Source: Serilophus lunatus
Taxonomy: Eukaryota; Chordata; Aves; Passeriformes; Eurylaimidae
Direction: 5' to 3'
Assembly: GCA_013399895.1 (NCBI GenBank)
Contig: VXBA01004184.1
Span: forward strand, 186,415 to 250,414
Length of the DNA: 64,000 nt
The notes under the pieces are model-generated. The model worked only from the letters and a program-made list of their open reading frames with translations. It searched no databases and was not told where the DNA came from. Below, piece by piece: positions 14,935 to 27,640 of the stretch; the stretch's first letter is position 1; each line of letters starts with the position of its first letter. The translations under genes and the position numbers were made by a program.

Positions 14935-15545
14935 GGTTCCAAACCCGCAGCACTTCACAGGAGGAAACACCGACAAAACTTTCCCCCCCCGCAGCCCCGC
15001 CGTGCCGGCTGCTCCCGGGCCGGGTCGGAGGCTCCCGGAGCCGCTGCCGGGGGGCCCGGGGGGCCCCGGGAACAACAATCGCAGGGAGGGGCCCCGGGCC
15101 GGGACCCGCGAGGCCGCGCGGGGCAGCGCCCGCNNNNNNNNNNNNNNNNNNNNNNNNNNNNNNNNNNNNNNNNNNNNNNNNNNNNNNNNNNNNNNNNNNN
15201 NNNNNNNNNNNNNNNNNNNNNNNNNNNNNNNNNNNNNNNNNNNNNNNNNNNNNNNNNNNNNNNNNNNNNNNNNNNNNNNNNNNNNNNNNNNNNNNNNNNN
15301 NNNNNNNNNNNNNNNNNNNNNNNNNNNNNNNNNNNNNNNNNNNNNNNNNNNNNNNNNNNNNNNNNNNNNNNNNNNNNNNNNNNNNNNNNNNNNNNNNNNN
15401 NNNNNNNNNNNNNNNNNNNNNNNNNNNNNNNNNNNNNNNNTCCCCCGCCCGCCCGCCGCGCTTCCGCCCGCCCCCGCACGGCGCCCCCTGCCGGCGCGGA
15501 GGACTCGGGGCGGCGGCCCGAGCGGCTCCCTCGGGTTTGCCGTTT
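14935..15545. promoter_or_regulatory. CpG island, probable promoter of an unidentified gene
   Basis: GC content and CpG density jump sharply at about 14930 and drop again after about 15540, in an otherwise AT-leaning region. The centre is a run of N. Islands of this type normally mark the 5' end of a broadly expressed gene. ORFs crossing it in both directions exist only because N codons are not stops and because GC-rich DNA lacks stops. Direction is undetermined: no recognisable N-terminus appears on either strand. A leftward gene covering 1-15 kb, or a rightward one, are both possible. Confidence 0.7.
15134..15440. other. assembly gap (307 N)
   Basis: Unresolved bases in the middle of the CpG island. 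The flanks are extremely GC-rich (ccggggggcccggggggccc-like), a typical cause of read dropout. The true first exon of the unidentified gene probably lies here. Confidence 0.99.
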
Positions 15546-15579
15546 ATTGTTCGCTGCTCTTTTGTTCTTTATCGTTGTT

Positions 15580-16082
15580 ACAGTCGCAGAACCGTGGGCT
15601 CTTCAGGGTTGGAAGAGACCTTTAAGATCATCCAGTCCAACACTCCGCCCAGCGCTATCACTGTGACCCCTAAAGCACTAAACCACGTCACCCAGCTCCT
15701 CGGACGCCTCCAGGAACGGTGATCCCACCACCTCCCTGGCAACCTATTCCAGTGCCCGACCAACCTAACAGGGAATACATTTTTTTCTATTATCTGATCT
15801 GCATGTCCACTGTCTCACGTTAAAGCCGTTTCCTCTCCTCTTACTGGAGGCACGGCAGAAGAGAACAGCTCCTCCCTCCCCTCACTACAACCTCCTGCCA
15901 GGCAGTCGTAAAGGGCGATGAGGTCCCTCTGAGCCTCAAGACTGAACAGACCCAGCTCCAAGTTTTCTACACCTTCCACAAGCCCTTTTGTTGCCCTTCA
16001 CTGGGCCGTCTCCCGCAGCTCCATGTCCTTTGTAAAGCGAGGAGCCCAAAACTGATCACAGCACTCGAGATCCAGGCTATTC
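15580..16082 (-). mobile_element. CR1 LINE fragment, minus orientation
   Basis: The plus strand begins with the inverted CR1 3' end (ggttggaagagacctttaag, then atcatccagtccaac). It continues through the usual CR1 untranslated blocks (cagctcc, gatgaggtccctctgagcct, cactgggccgtctc, actgatcacagcactcgag), ending at about 16082. It starts only tens of bases from the edge of the CpG island. It has no intact coding sequence. Confidence 0.85.
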
Positions 16083-16215
16083 TTTTATTCCTTGGTTATT
16101 TAGTATTCCTTGTTATTTAAATTTATTCTTCGGTATTTATTGATTTATAATTTGCATTTATTATGTTTTTGTATGTATTATTGTATTTATTATTTATTTT
16201 TCATCATTATTACCT
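16083..16215. repeat. TTTA/TTAT-rich low-complexity tract
   Basis: About 130 bases of imperfect TTATT and ATTTATT units directly after the CR1 end. It looks like simple-sequence expansion rather than a gene. Short plus-strand ORFs through it encode only hydrophobic low-complexity peptide. Confidence 0.75.
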
Positions 16216-19200
16216 CCCACTCTCCCCTCTGCCCTCCTGCAGACCCTCTGCACTGTCACAAAGCCCCTTCCCCTACTGGGACCCTCAGGCCTCCTGTGCA
16301 TGGAGCTGGGACTTGGCACTGTGCCTTGGACACGGACTGATCATCCGGATGCATCAGGTGCCGGTGCATCGTGTTGCTGGCAAATTACAGTCTGCAGGTT
16401 CTCCGCAGTTCCCATTGCAGCACGGAAGGGCTCCGGGCTGTTTTTGTGTCCCTGTACATAATACTCACCTATTATTGCCACCGTGACGATGCAGATGAGC
16501 CTGGATTGAGAAAAGCCCACACCTCTCCCAGCATAGATTGAGTTGATACCGTCCATTAGTGTAGTATAATATACAATGTCTAAAGCATAAAAACACACTT
16601 GTAATGGAACAAGTCATGAATTTCTAACAAGCCACGAGATGAAACCTCGCCCTGTTTGGTTTTGTGCTGCCATGCAGCAGTGTGGGACTTGCTGGCCTGC
16701 TTTCCCAAAATGTCTGTAAGCTGCTTGTGAGCTGACAGCTTCTATCTTCAGCTTCTTTTTGATTACATGTCTCCACATCCCTTTCCTGCACTTCCTCATC
16801 ACATTGCTGGGGAGGGTTTGGTTCAGGCTTCTCAGTGCCATAATGTTTTCCTGCAGCAGCTCGTTCCTGCTGCGAACCCCACGTGCCATGGTTCCCTGGT
16901 TTGCTGTACAGCAGGCAAGTGGCACTGGTGGGCAGAGCTGCCTCTTGACCTCTTGGGAGTCTTCTTGGACCAACCATTTTGGTCAGCTCAGACATGGAAA
17001 AATGCTTCTGACCACCACACTTGCAGCCATCCCTGCAATATAATATATATAATACAATATATTTATATATACTTCGTTATGCACACACCCTCAATATATA
17101 CTTCCTGTTATAGAAAGGTGTAAAAGATGCAGCAGCCCTGGATCTGAAGCAGGTGGGGGACATGCTGCCTGTGTGAGGTGACAGGACCTTGCGGAGCTCG
17201 CCTGGACCCACAGTGTGCAGTCAGCAAAATGTTGGCAGTTCATATACCCCACTTGTGAGCTGGGAATAATTGTTTTCAAAGCCAGCATGAAAGGGGGTGT
17301 GTGTCTGAGTTCAAATTGTTAACCCATAATTGGGCTAAAAACATTCAAGTTTAAATAGATAATATTCAGGTTACTGAACAGAGAGTAGAAGGTGTTAAAG
17401 TCAGGTGCTGATCCAGAGATTCAACATCAGTTCCCAGAAAATAGACACTACTGCTTTACAAATGGCCACTGGAAAAGAGATCATGCAAGAAATGGATTCG
17501 GTGAAATTACCATCTTTGCACACTGCAGGGAAATCCCCAAGCAGAGAGAGCATAACTTTTCTAAACTCTCAGAAGCAGGAATTACATTCAGCACGAGAGA
17601 GCTCTTAGTACACTAACGATTCACTAATTCACAGCCATGACTGAGACATCCATTGTGAATTAATTAATCCTTGCCAATTAGGAAGTGAATAAACATTTTT
17701 AAAAAAATTAAAAAATCCAAATTACTTCACTGGGAAACAAAGGTAGTTAGAAAGGCAAGCACATAGGTCTTTGCTCAGGAGGGACAGAGAGCTGAATGGG
17801 ATCCCAGGGCTTTCTGCTGCTGGTGGGAGGCCCAGGGAGCTCTGAAGCTCAGTTCCAGCTCCTCTCATCACCATCCCACACCAGCAAATGGCAAAAGTGG
17901 CGAAAAACAGTATGTCAGCCTGTAGAATTGATCCTCCTCCAGGCAGCCCTGTTTTGCTCTCCTCTTCTCTTCCTTTGGCCATACCTTACTCAGAGTGGCT
18001 GTACTCACGTGGAATGCCATGGCAGCAGAGATCTCCCCACGGCCGGCCCCCTTGGCTTTCTGTGAGGCCCAGTAACCCATTTTATCTTTCCAGTTTATCT
18101 TTTCTCTTTTACAGGGCTGCAGTGCAGTAGGATGTGCCCTTTCCCTTTGGAGGATGTTTCCTCTTCTCCCCGATATCCTGCTGTGGCAGCAGGTCCTCAG
18201 TGCCTCTGTCATGTCCTGCACAGCCTCCCCACAGGTCTTGCAGCCTGCCACCCACTTTTGGAGGTCACAGCCCACAGCTCAAACAGGGACAATCCCAGGT
18301 ACAGTAAATGTCACACTACAAAAAAGCCCCACACTGAGTTTTACTGGCAGTGGTGCACATAAGAGCTCCCCAGCACAAGCCCCATTTGCACAGAGTTCAG
18401 ACTGTTAGGAGTGGGGCAGGAACCCCGGAGGTAGAAGTAACTGTGCTATGGACATGTTGCCCCTGGCCACACGATGGGCTGAAGGTGCTCCTCTACCACC
18501 TACATGGCCATCTGAAAAGGCACGCCACAGATCATCTGAAAACATAATCTGGGTCGTCTTGTCAGCTATCTGGACAAACATACAGGAAAGGAAGAACAGA
18601 AACGACACCCAGTTCATGTTGTAACTGAGAAGGGGCATGCACTGATGTCATTCACAGACCAGATCTCGGGTTCCTTGTCCCTGACAAAGTGCTTCAGGGA
18701 AAAAGCATTGGGGAAGAAATGTTAGGAGTAGGGACGATTGTGGTTATGCTGAATGTCTTCTGCTTAAAGTTTGGCAGGATGAGAATCCTGAGTCGTCCCA
18801 CGGACTTTGGACCAAGCTGCAGTGGCTGAATTAAGTCATCAGGTTTCGCAAGTGCCTGCAACTGTTGCTGAAACTGCACTTCTCCGATTTCTGGCTGAAG
18901 ATGTCCACTGAAGACTCTTGAAGCTTTTCTCAAACATCTGCAGGTGAGTATTTTGTTACCTTTCAGTTCATTCTGTTAATACATAGTGAACAGACTCACA
19001 CTCCCCTCTGAATTCTATTTACAGTAGAAAACACAAAAAAATGTAATTGTTTTCCATATCAGCGGGTTTTCTCACACGGATGCTATGATTCAGGGTGTCA
19101 CTACAGAATTAGGACATGTTTTAAAACTATTAATGCAATTCATAAGATCTAAGGGTAACATGTAAAGACTGTCAGAAAAAACAAACAAAAAACAATTGCC

Positions 19201-22200
19201 AGAAAAATAATAGGAAAAAAATCCATTTCAAATTCCTGTCCTGGAGAGCAAGTCCTTTTAATAAACTTCTTCTTATTATGGAACAATTGGAAGTTATCTC
19301 TAAAGTGCAGCATCCATTCCAGGGAGAATCTACTACTACAGCCAAAGTCAGGTTTCCATCAGCATGGTAAACATGAAAGGCAGTAACAGGAGTCACCCTG
19401 AAAAGCAGCACTGTAGTAGAATGTTATTTCCTCAGCTAAATTTAAAAAAAAAAAAAAGAAGAAGGGGAAAACAGTAAAAAATTGAATCCATTAATTCAAT
19501 AGAATTCAAAGGAAGCAAACACACTACAGATCCAAAATCATACAGAGAGGCACAAGGCTGTGAATACAGCTGAAAATGACCGGTGGGTTATTATTTTTTC
19601 AGATGCTTTCCCTGTTCTTTTACATTTTAAAGAAATTACAAACCAAAGTTACTAATTCGGTTCACATTTGAGTAGTGCCCATTAAACTCTGAAGCTCACC
19701 CTCTACATAACGTTGCCATGCACTTACTTAGCCCTTTATGCCTTCAAAAGGCTTAGCAGAAACTAATTAATTATTTCATATAGCAGAAACCTGCTGAAGT
19801 GGAGGATGTGGGCTTAGTGCTGCTGTTCAGCTGGATTTGGGCTCAGCTGCTGGGGGGCTGAGTTTAACACAGGAGCCATTGTCACATCACTTGGCACTCA
19901 GTGTGTCAGGCCACTCCAGCAAATACATACAGGGACCTTCCCTGAGACTCTCCAAAGCTTTTCTGGGCCTCTCCTCTTCCTCCTGATGGGATCTCTGGCT
20001 CCTGAGGAGGAAGGCACTCTCGAGCTCTGCCTGTCCCCACCTTCAAACTCAGGCACTGCTTTGGGAAGGGCTGAGCATCTTTCCCTTGGCTCAGCAGGAT
20101 ACACCCTCAAAAGAGAGTTTATTCACATCCCATGGCAAAATTGTATCTTCTGAAAAGTGTCCATGTGCAGGTGTGAAAGCGTGACTCTGTCTGCACATGC
20201 GTGTGCATATGCACCTTGAATGGGGAGATGGGAGGAAACCACCTTTGAAACACAACAGGACACCCAGCTGGTCACAGGTATTCTGCTGGAAAACTCCTCA
20301 CGGAGTTCATGTGTGTTGTGGCCTCTTTTGGTTGACTGAGTGAACCCAGGGTACTGCTCCTAATGTTAAAGATAGACAAGAGGAAAAAAAAAGGGTTGTG
20401 ACAATGAGGGTTTTGTTATTATTTTTATACACCTCATTATGGAGAAGCCAAAACACGTGCAAGATATGCTTTTGCCTTTCCCAGACTGGCCCATGGACCA
20501 TCACCCATCTTCTTGCAGCTCCTGTCTGATCTTCATACTGTCAGGGCCAAGGTTTTCCTACACCCAAGTGACTGTGCCCCAAGAGCTAGCAGAACACGTT
20601 TTTGTTCCTTCAGAGGAATAAGAAATGCTCATCACTATAATGAGAAAGAGTGAAAAAAGGAAAGAAATTGAAAAGGAGTAATGAATTAAACCAGATAGTA
20701 TTTGTAAAAAAACAAACCAACAATAACAAAAATCACCACAACAACAACAAAAACCAGGATAAAACGTTTCGCTTCAATTGGCAAAAAATTAGTTACAAAA
20801 TACCGATGGGGGAGGAAATAAAAGTAGCTTAAAGAACATAATGAGATTCTACATACAATCCAGCACGGACTTGGCTCAAAGGACCACAGACCCTGAGGCT
20901 CACACCGTCCTCTCCTAAACCCTCCTGGTTTTCACTCTCACACTGGCAACTGGGCTGTGCCGAAACTGAACCAGCAAGTGCAAAACACCCAAGTTTTGCA
21001 CTCACCCAAGTGAGTGTTTCCCAACTTCCTCGGGTGCTGCAATCCCAGCCCTGCAGTAATAGAAACGGGCAGCAGGTAAGAAATGCTGCTGGTGAGCCCA
21101 GTGCCCCCACGGGCTGCCCCGCTGCCCACCCAGCCAGGGCCCAGGACAGCACAGAGATGGGAGGGCTGCAGGTCATTCTCCCTGCAGAGCATGGATGATG
21201 ACTGGCCTCACTGTGTCGTTCATGCTGACAAGGTATTTTGTGTCAGGGGGTCAGGATGTGGTGTCAGTACACGTATGCACACATACTATAAAGAGTTAGT
21301 GTGTGGCCAAGCCACATTTAAAAGAGCCACGTTTATTCGCAGAAGAGATATTTTTTCTCACAAAGGTGAGACTTAGCCCAGATCATTCTGTGGCCTCAGG
21401 AACTGAGAAGCTAAGAAGAAACAGGCTGTGAGTGATGTGCAGGGGCTGAGGTACAGGGTTCTGAGCCCCAGGTCACGATGTCTGGGGTGTCAGGCACTTG
21501 TGATGCTGTGAAAGTGAAGCTTACCGAATAAAAAAGCACTTGCTACATCATAGAACAGGCTTGTTATCAGGTGACATCTGGCAACATCTCACACATACAG
21601 AGTGTGATAATGCTCAGGGCTGCTCTTGTGAATTAAATAACTCCTGGGATGCCACATAAGGAAAGTTCAAGTACCCCCCTGGATGCTCCCTTGAAGCCCC
21701 CTATGCCATCTTTGTGAAGCTTGGCTCTTCTCCCTCCTACCACCACTTTGGCACAGGCAAGGGGCTAACCCTTATCAGCTTTTCACCACCCACACAGCTT
21801 ATCAGATTTTCTTCTTCCTGTAAGACAGTTTTGGCCCAGGAGCTGTGTTTCAAGTGGCAGCTTTCTGGCTGCAAAGCAGTAGATAAGTCTTCCTGCGGGG
21901 CCCAAAGCACTGCTAACCTGCCAGGCAGGAGACAGCTTGAGCAATGGCAGGAGCATCAGCTGATCCTTAACACGAGGGCTGGATGGGGGTGTGTGAAAGA
22001 AAAGCTGAGAATTACTCAGCTGGTACCAGCCTTGTAATTATTTCCTATCCCGGGGGTTCACTCCCAAAGATGGTAGAGCCAGCTGGTACCCAGCAGGCTG
22101 AGCTATACCCAGGGAGGTTTGGTGTACTTGGTAAAAGTGATGAATTGAGAGACGTTAACAGAATTTCCAGATGTCCAGTGCTACTTTTGGAGCTAGATTT

Positions 22201-24975
22201 TCCCTGTGATGAAAATACCGCGTGTAGCACTGTCCAGTGCCATATATGACTTCTCTCTCTCCACCTACAAATGTCTTTGGAGCAGGTGTACCTTCAACTG
22301 CACTCCTACCCCTGCCTACATTATGGTGAATTGCACAGGATATTGCCTTGATAAGCTACCACTTACCACAGACATCAAACTTGTCTGCCAGATCCCACAC
22401 AACCCTCACCCAGCCACAAACCCCATCACCTCCCAGCCTTCTGCCAGAATTGGTGACCTGTCACCCCAATCCAAGGATTCCAACACAAAGGAATCTGGAG
22501 CAGCCTTCCCCAGCAAAGCTCTGACAGCGCTCTCAGTTCCCTGTCCCACTGGGGGTGGTGCCTGCTCATGGAGGCTGCAGCCTCAGCCCATTCTCCTTAA
22601 CACAGCAAATGACTACAAATGCTCTTCCTCCATGCCTCGAGCACAGATAAATCATCCTATGCTTTTTTGCTTTTTTTTTTTTACTATCTATCCTGGCCAG
22701 GCTGTGGGACATGTGATCCCCCTGCAGACCCTGCTGCACTGGGCTGAGGTGGGGCATAGCAGGTACAACAACTCAAACTGAGGCCAGTCTGGAGATGTAG
22801 CCCTGGTCCCCCCAGGCCATCCAGCAGTGAGTAATCTCCAAGAGACTGTGGTTGAGCTGCCTGCGTGCCGGGAGCCAGGCTGCCTGCCCAGGCACCACCT
22901 GCACCCTCCAGACCTGGTGCTTCCTTCCAGTCACTGCACCGGCATGTCCTGCTGCTCCTCACGTTCCTCTCTTGCTGTAACATTTTGGTAGCAAACCATC
23001 CCTAGTGACATAGGGCTTCAGGACAGGCTGTTTAGGATTTACAACTGTTGAGAAACATTCAGATTTAAACATTTCTTTGAAGGAGAGCTTTACCCTTCAT
23101 CTTTAAACCTCAACCTTGAGCCAGAACTGACCTTCTGAAAAAAGCCAGACAAAAATCTCTTTATTCAGAATTACTAAAGCCCCTGTAAAACAGCCTTTCC
23201 TCAAAGAATGTTTGCTCATAGCAAGGTGGGTCTGAAGCCCGACCTGAAGGAGGGAATGCAGGGTGTACTGAGTGCCCTGTGGTTGCACATCAGGACCAAC
23301 CCAACTCTCCATGCTGACCGTGGCCACTGCCCCCACCTTACCCTGCCTACTCCTGAACCTGTGCTTGGCTCCTAACTTCACAAACCTCACGTCACTGCAC
23401 GTGCTGAAAGCAGAGATGCTGTCATAAAACCAGCCCCAGCACATCCACAGACAGCAGGAAGTTCTGGATGAGGCAGGACCCCTGGAGCACTCTGCCTATC
23501 CCTCTGATGCCTTCCCACCAGCACTTCTGGGGCCAGGTACCCATACTCCCACAACCAGCCAGCAGAGACACTTCAGAAGAGGGGGAAACAGTCACTTAGC
23601 TGGGGACAAATCCAGCCTGGATGATCCCCAGCCTGGAAAGGAGAGTGGGCCAGGGAGTCCTGCTATGACCACACTTGCAGCAGATTGAGCAGCGCTCGGG
23701 AGCACCTGCTCAGTTCTCCCACTCTCCCACAGCAAATCCAGCCCTGCAAAAGGCTCAGCTGTGTTAATGAGGCCATTCATTAACCAGCCAGGGCCTAGTT
23801 GGACTTGGAGCTGCCTCAGTGCTGCACAGGCCTCCTGATTAGTCCTGCCAGGTTGTGAGTTGGTGTCCACAGCATAACTCCGAGCTGTAAGAGGCAGAAG
23901 GGACAGTCCTGGGTAGCTGCATGGATCTCTGGGGACATGCAGCATCCTTCCTGCAGCATGGGGCTCCTCAGTCCAGCTGAGATGCCTCCTGCTTCCCAGC
24001 TGCTGAGCAGGGAGAGCTCTGCTGTCAGCAGAAACACAGTGGACACCAACAGCAGAGTTTTGAGCTATTCACCTCAGCACATGGCCTCCAAAGAAGCAGA
24101 ACAGCTCCGTCTCACTGGGCTTTCCCCTCCAGCCCTGAGCAGAGAGGAGGCAGAGTTGTCTCAGCACATGGCAGCCTCACTGGCAGGAGTGACTCTATCT
24201 TGCCCAGAGCCCACAGAAAATGGACTGGGACAGAAATGAGGCAGAATGAAACTTGGAAGAACTAGAGGAACAATCACAGAACTCCTCAGCTTTAAAAGCA
24301 AACTGGACTTAATTACTTTCTTATGTGAATTCTCTTGGCTCTGCTTCCTTTTCTCTGGGCTTCTTACTTTCTTCCTATGAAGTGCCTAAGCTGAAATATC
24401 ACCAGCTTTCATGGCAAAAATTTATTTTAAATTATTTTGTCAGCCAGAAAGAAGGGTAGTGAGAGGTTCACAGAAAATACATTCTTCTCTCAAAATTTTT
24501 GCCTTCCATTAAAATAAACATTTTTTTTTCTACCATAATGAGTTTCACAAGGCTCTTGTCCTAATCAACAGGACTGGGGCAGCTTAACCAGGAACTTCCC
24601 CAGAGTCCAGCAATCGCTCCTCCGGCGTTGCCTTGGCCGGTGTGTGTGAGGTAGCCCAGCGCAGCCCAGCCCTCCTGCCCAGCAGGTACCTGCCCTGCGC
24701 CTCCTCTGCTGCCACCATGGGGCAGCCGGGGCTGCACAACAGCCAAGACCATTCAGCATCTCGAGAAGGACGGTGCTTGGCCGAAGCGCCGCGCTGGCTG
24801 CCCCAGAGGGAGCAGGCAGGGGCAAGGAAGGGACACCCCTGCTTGCAGCCCTGGGGACGTGGTCAAATTCCCTTGTCCTGTGGCCACCGGCTGCCCCGAA
24901 GCCCTCCCTGGAGGGGCCGGGGGCCGCTGACCATTTCTCTGCTGGTTATTAGATTGTTCACGGCTCTCAGGTTTG
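16216..24975. other. non-coding sequence with one exon-like ORF
   Basis: No gene is assignable except the candidate listed at 18694-18943. A 119-codon minus-strand ORF at 16614-16973 is unrecognised. An AT-rich tract (atataatatatata-like) occupies about 17036-17100, and a CAA-rich run about 20725-20755. Long plus-strand ORFs at 22206-22781 show no domain and have chance-like composition. Confidence 0.45.
18694..18943 (-). other. exon-like ORF, unrecognised
   Basis: A minus-strand reading frame of about 80 codons, rich in Gln and Leu (includes QFQQQLQALAKPDD), ends at a TGA near 18694. At its right edge the minus strand offers an acceptor-like CACCTGCAG. The plus strand has a near-perfect donor at the same place (CAG then GTGAGT at 18941-18949). 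So either strand could carry an exon edge here. No family is recognised, and chance is a real alternative. Confidence 0.2.
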
Positions 24976-25282
24976 TTTGAATAAGCCCCTTTGTTCGGCG
25001 GCGCTTTCCCACGTCCCTCCGCTCGCTCGGCAGTCGCGTGTCCCGAGTCAAAGAGGAGCCCTGGACGCCAATCCCCCCAAAGAAAGTTTTCTTCGGAGCA
25101 AGACATCTGCGTTGGAGGGAACCTGCCAACATCTGCCACACTTTCCCCCTTTTCAAGAGTCTTTCTTTCCCTCTTAAAAAGTGCAGGAACAGATGTTAAA
25201 AGTTGTTTTCTTTCTCCACGGTGTGAAATGTAGAAAAACAGCAAAAAAGAAAACTCTAAGCAGCGCTCACCCCTTTCTCTTT

Positions 25283-25313
<31 letters not shown>

Positions 25314-25490
25314 GGAAAGCCCAGGAAAAAGGAAAAAAGAGAGGCTTTGTTTACTAAGGAGAATCCCCCTTTCAGAGAAACCTGGCAGTGGCTGTGCAAA
25401 AGGAAAGCGGGAATTTGCAGAAAGCTCCTTGTAATGCTCATTTGCATTGGCCTGTTGGGTCTCTACAATCCTTGGCACAGATGTCAGCCT
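24976..25490. promoter_or_regulatory. candidate distal enhancer upstream of the Hes8-like gene
   Basis: Within about 510 bases there is a perfect SOX motif CCTTTGTT (24988-24995), four CAGATG/CATCTG proneural-type E-boxes (25104-25109, 25130-25135, 25190-25195, 25478-25483) and a perfect inverted POU octamer ATTTGCAT (25440-25447) running into ATTGG. By base frequencies, four copies of one E-box hexamer in 380 bases is well above the fraction of one expected. The element lies about 2.6-3.1 kb upstream of the TATA box. SOX, POU and proneural factors are known regulators of neural HES genes, but activity here is inference. Confidence 0.35.
25285..25313. repeat. poly(T) tract of 29
   Basis: Uninterrupted T run. 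On the minus strand it is a poly(A), so it may be the remnant tail of a retroposed sequence, though no target duplication is clear. Its length in the assembly may be unreliable. Confidence 0.9.
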
Positions 25491-27640
25491 TCCCCAAAGC
25501 CAGGGCAGCTCTCCTGCCTGCATCCCCCGCCTCTGAAATAAAGGCTTTTGCCGTGACTGAGAGGTGTAAAATAACTGTTTACAGCAAAAGCTGCTCTTCT
25601 TTTTCACTGTGGTGCTGTCTTACAAATGAACCTTGAAATGAGCTCACCCAGAGCAGATGCCCGTGGGCAAGCCAAGGGGCTCACCCTGCATGGGCTGGGC
25701 ACAGGCTCTGGCTGGGCACCAGGGACCACCGTGCTGCTCCTGGCCTCCCCTCTCTTCCAGCTGTCCCCAGTACCCACAGCCCTGCCACCACCTTTGCTTC
25801 ATGGTCTTGTGGAGCATCCCACTCACCCCAGGGCTCTGCAGCAGCTTGCAGGGCAAGGGAAGCTGGAGAGAGGGTGAGGGAGAAGCAGCAAGTGCAGGTC
25901 AGGGAGGGAAGGGAGAGCAAGGGAGGAGGTGCTGCCACTACAGGGACTAGAGAGACCTTTCCTGGTGGTTCTGGGGGCTGGACATGATCTGGGGCCACTA
26001 ACATGGGGGGCACACAAAGCACCCTGCAGCTGTGGCCACTCAAGGAGGGATGCCAACAGACACAGGACATGCTGTTGAGAATTTCTAGGTAATTCTGCAT
26101 CTGCAGACACCTCTGCCAAGCTCAGTGGGGCCAGAAGCCAAGGTGGTCTCAGGCTTCCCCCTGCTGCCTTGACTGCCTTGGGAAGGTGTTTCTTTCTTCA
26201 CAAGGTGCTGGTGGAGAGGTCTGAGTGCAGATGGAGGACTTTTCTTCTTCACCCATCATTCAAGCCCAACCCAGCTAGAAGCCGTGTGCTTAGGTGATGT
26301 ATTTCCTCCCTGCTCCCCAGCCCACCATGTGCTTCCTCCACACTGAGATGCTGGACACGTGGCGATACAGATGTCTCAGCTATGCCTTTTATAAGTACCA
26401 GCAACAATCCGCTTCTTGGATGGGCTGAAAAAAGTTTGGAAAACTAAAAAAGGGTCTTCACTGGTGACTAGCTGGACTGACTGCTGTGAGAGGTTCCTGT
26501 GATGGAACGTCCTTGTGCTGTCTGTGCAGAGGACACACCTGGGATAAGGGACCCATCCCTGCTCCCTTTACCCGGCACAAAAGACGAATTATTAACCTTT
26601 CTCTCCCAACCCTCCTCTCCCAGTGCAACAACCACACCAGCTCATCCCAGGCCCCTGCCAAGTAGGGCGCTTATAAAACTGCAGCCCAGCTCTGCATCTG
26701 ACTGACAAACAGTCTCTGCCTGCCAGATTCCATGTCTGGGGACATGTCTTCTCGATGAGCCGAGGCAGCAGGGTGTGCAGACATGCTGCAAGTATGTTTG
26801 CATTTACACACAAGCAAACACACACCCACCCACGCGGCGCTTAAGCAAGGGACACGATGTCCTTGCTTTTATCGCCGGGGATACATCCCCACCCTCGGCT
26901 GGAGGGGGAGAGGGCTCTGCAGCCACGGCGCTACATTGGGAGCTGGAAAATCCCACCAGCGGGTTGGGACGGCTTGTGGTGCTTCCTCGCCACTGCAGCT
27001 GCTTCCTCTCCACTTCAATAAGGTGACACGTTCGACACCCTTCCAAAGGGCTTCACCTGCGGGACCCAACAGGACACTGCCAAATCCTGCTCATTAGCAA
27101 AGCAATCACCAGAAAGCAAAAGCACGGTCACGAAAAACCTTCATACTCTCCCCCAAACCAAGCACAGGTGAGGAAGTATAAAAACGTATTCTTACCCCAT
27201 GCCAAGCTTCCTCCAAAGGCCCCTACGCTCCTGCACCAGCATTCCAGAGGAGTGAACAGACAAAGCCCCTTCCTCTCAAAAGCACCCAAGCCTCCTTGAA
27301 GCACGGGAGGAAAAAAAAAATCAAAGTTTGAACCTGCAATAGACTGTCATTTTAATATTAAATTCTACACAGCAATCAAAAACTAGAAGAGTTGCATATT
27401 TCTTACATCCACCCATGTGCAACAGAGAATTCAGGCTCCCAAGAGGTAAATAAAGTTCCTATGTTTGCCCTAGAGGATTTCTGTGATGGAAACAACCTTC
27501 CTATGGGTGTCTGCTGTCAACAGGTTTTAATCGATCATCGTTTCCTTGTAATAATAATTCCTGGGAGCAGGAACTCCTAGCTGAAGTACTCTATTATTAA
27601 ATTAAGAAGCTGTTTCAAAGATGTGAAATGACTGAGGTCA
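25491..27640. other. non-coding interval upstream of the Hes8-like gene
   Basis: No coding or repeat feature is supported. GC rises locally around 26860-26960 without forming a clear island. Confidence 0.45.

Noticed and set aside
14955..15625. ORFs on both strands crossing the first N run
   Set aside because: Open only because of N and GC-rich sequence; no recognisable N-terminal protein sequence.
22206..22781. 191-codon plus-strand ORF
   Set aside because: No domain, poly-Phe from a T run, Pro/Ser/Thr-rich chance composition, and no splice or promoter context.
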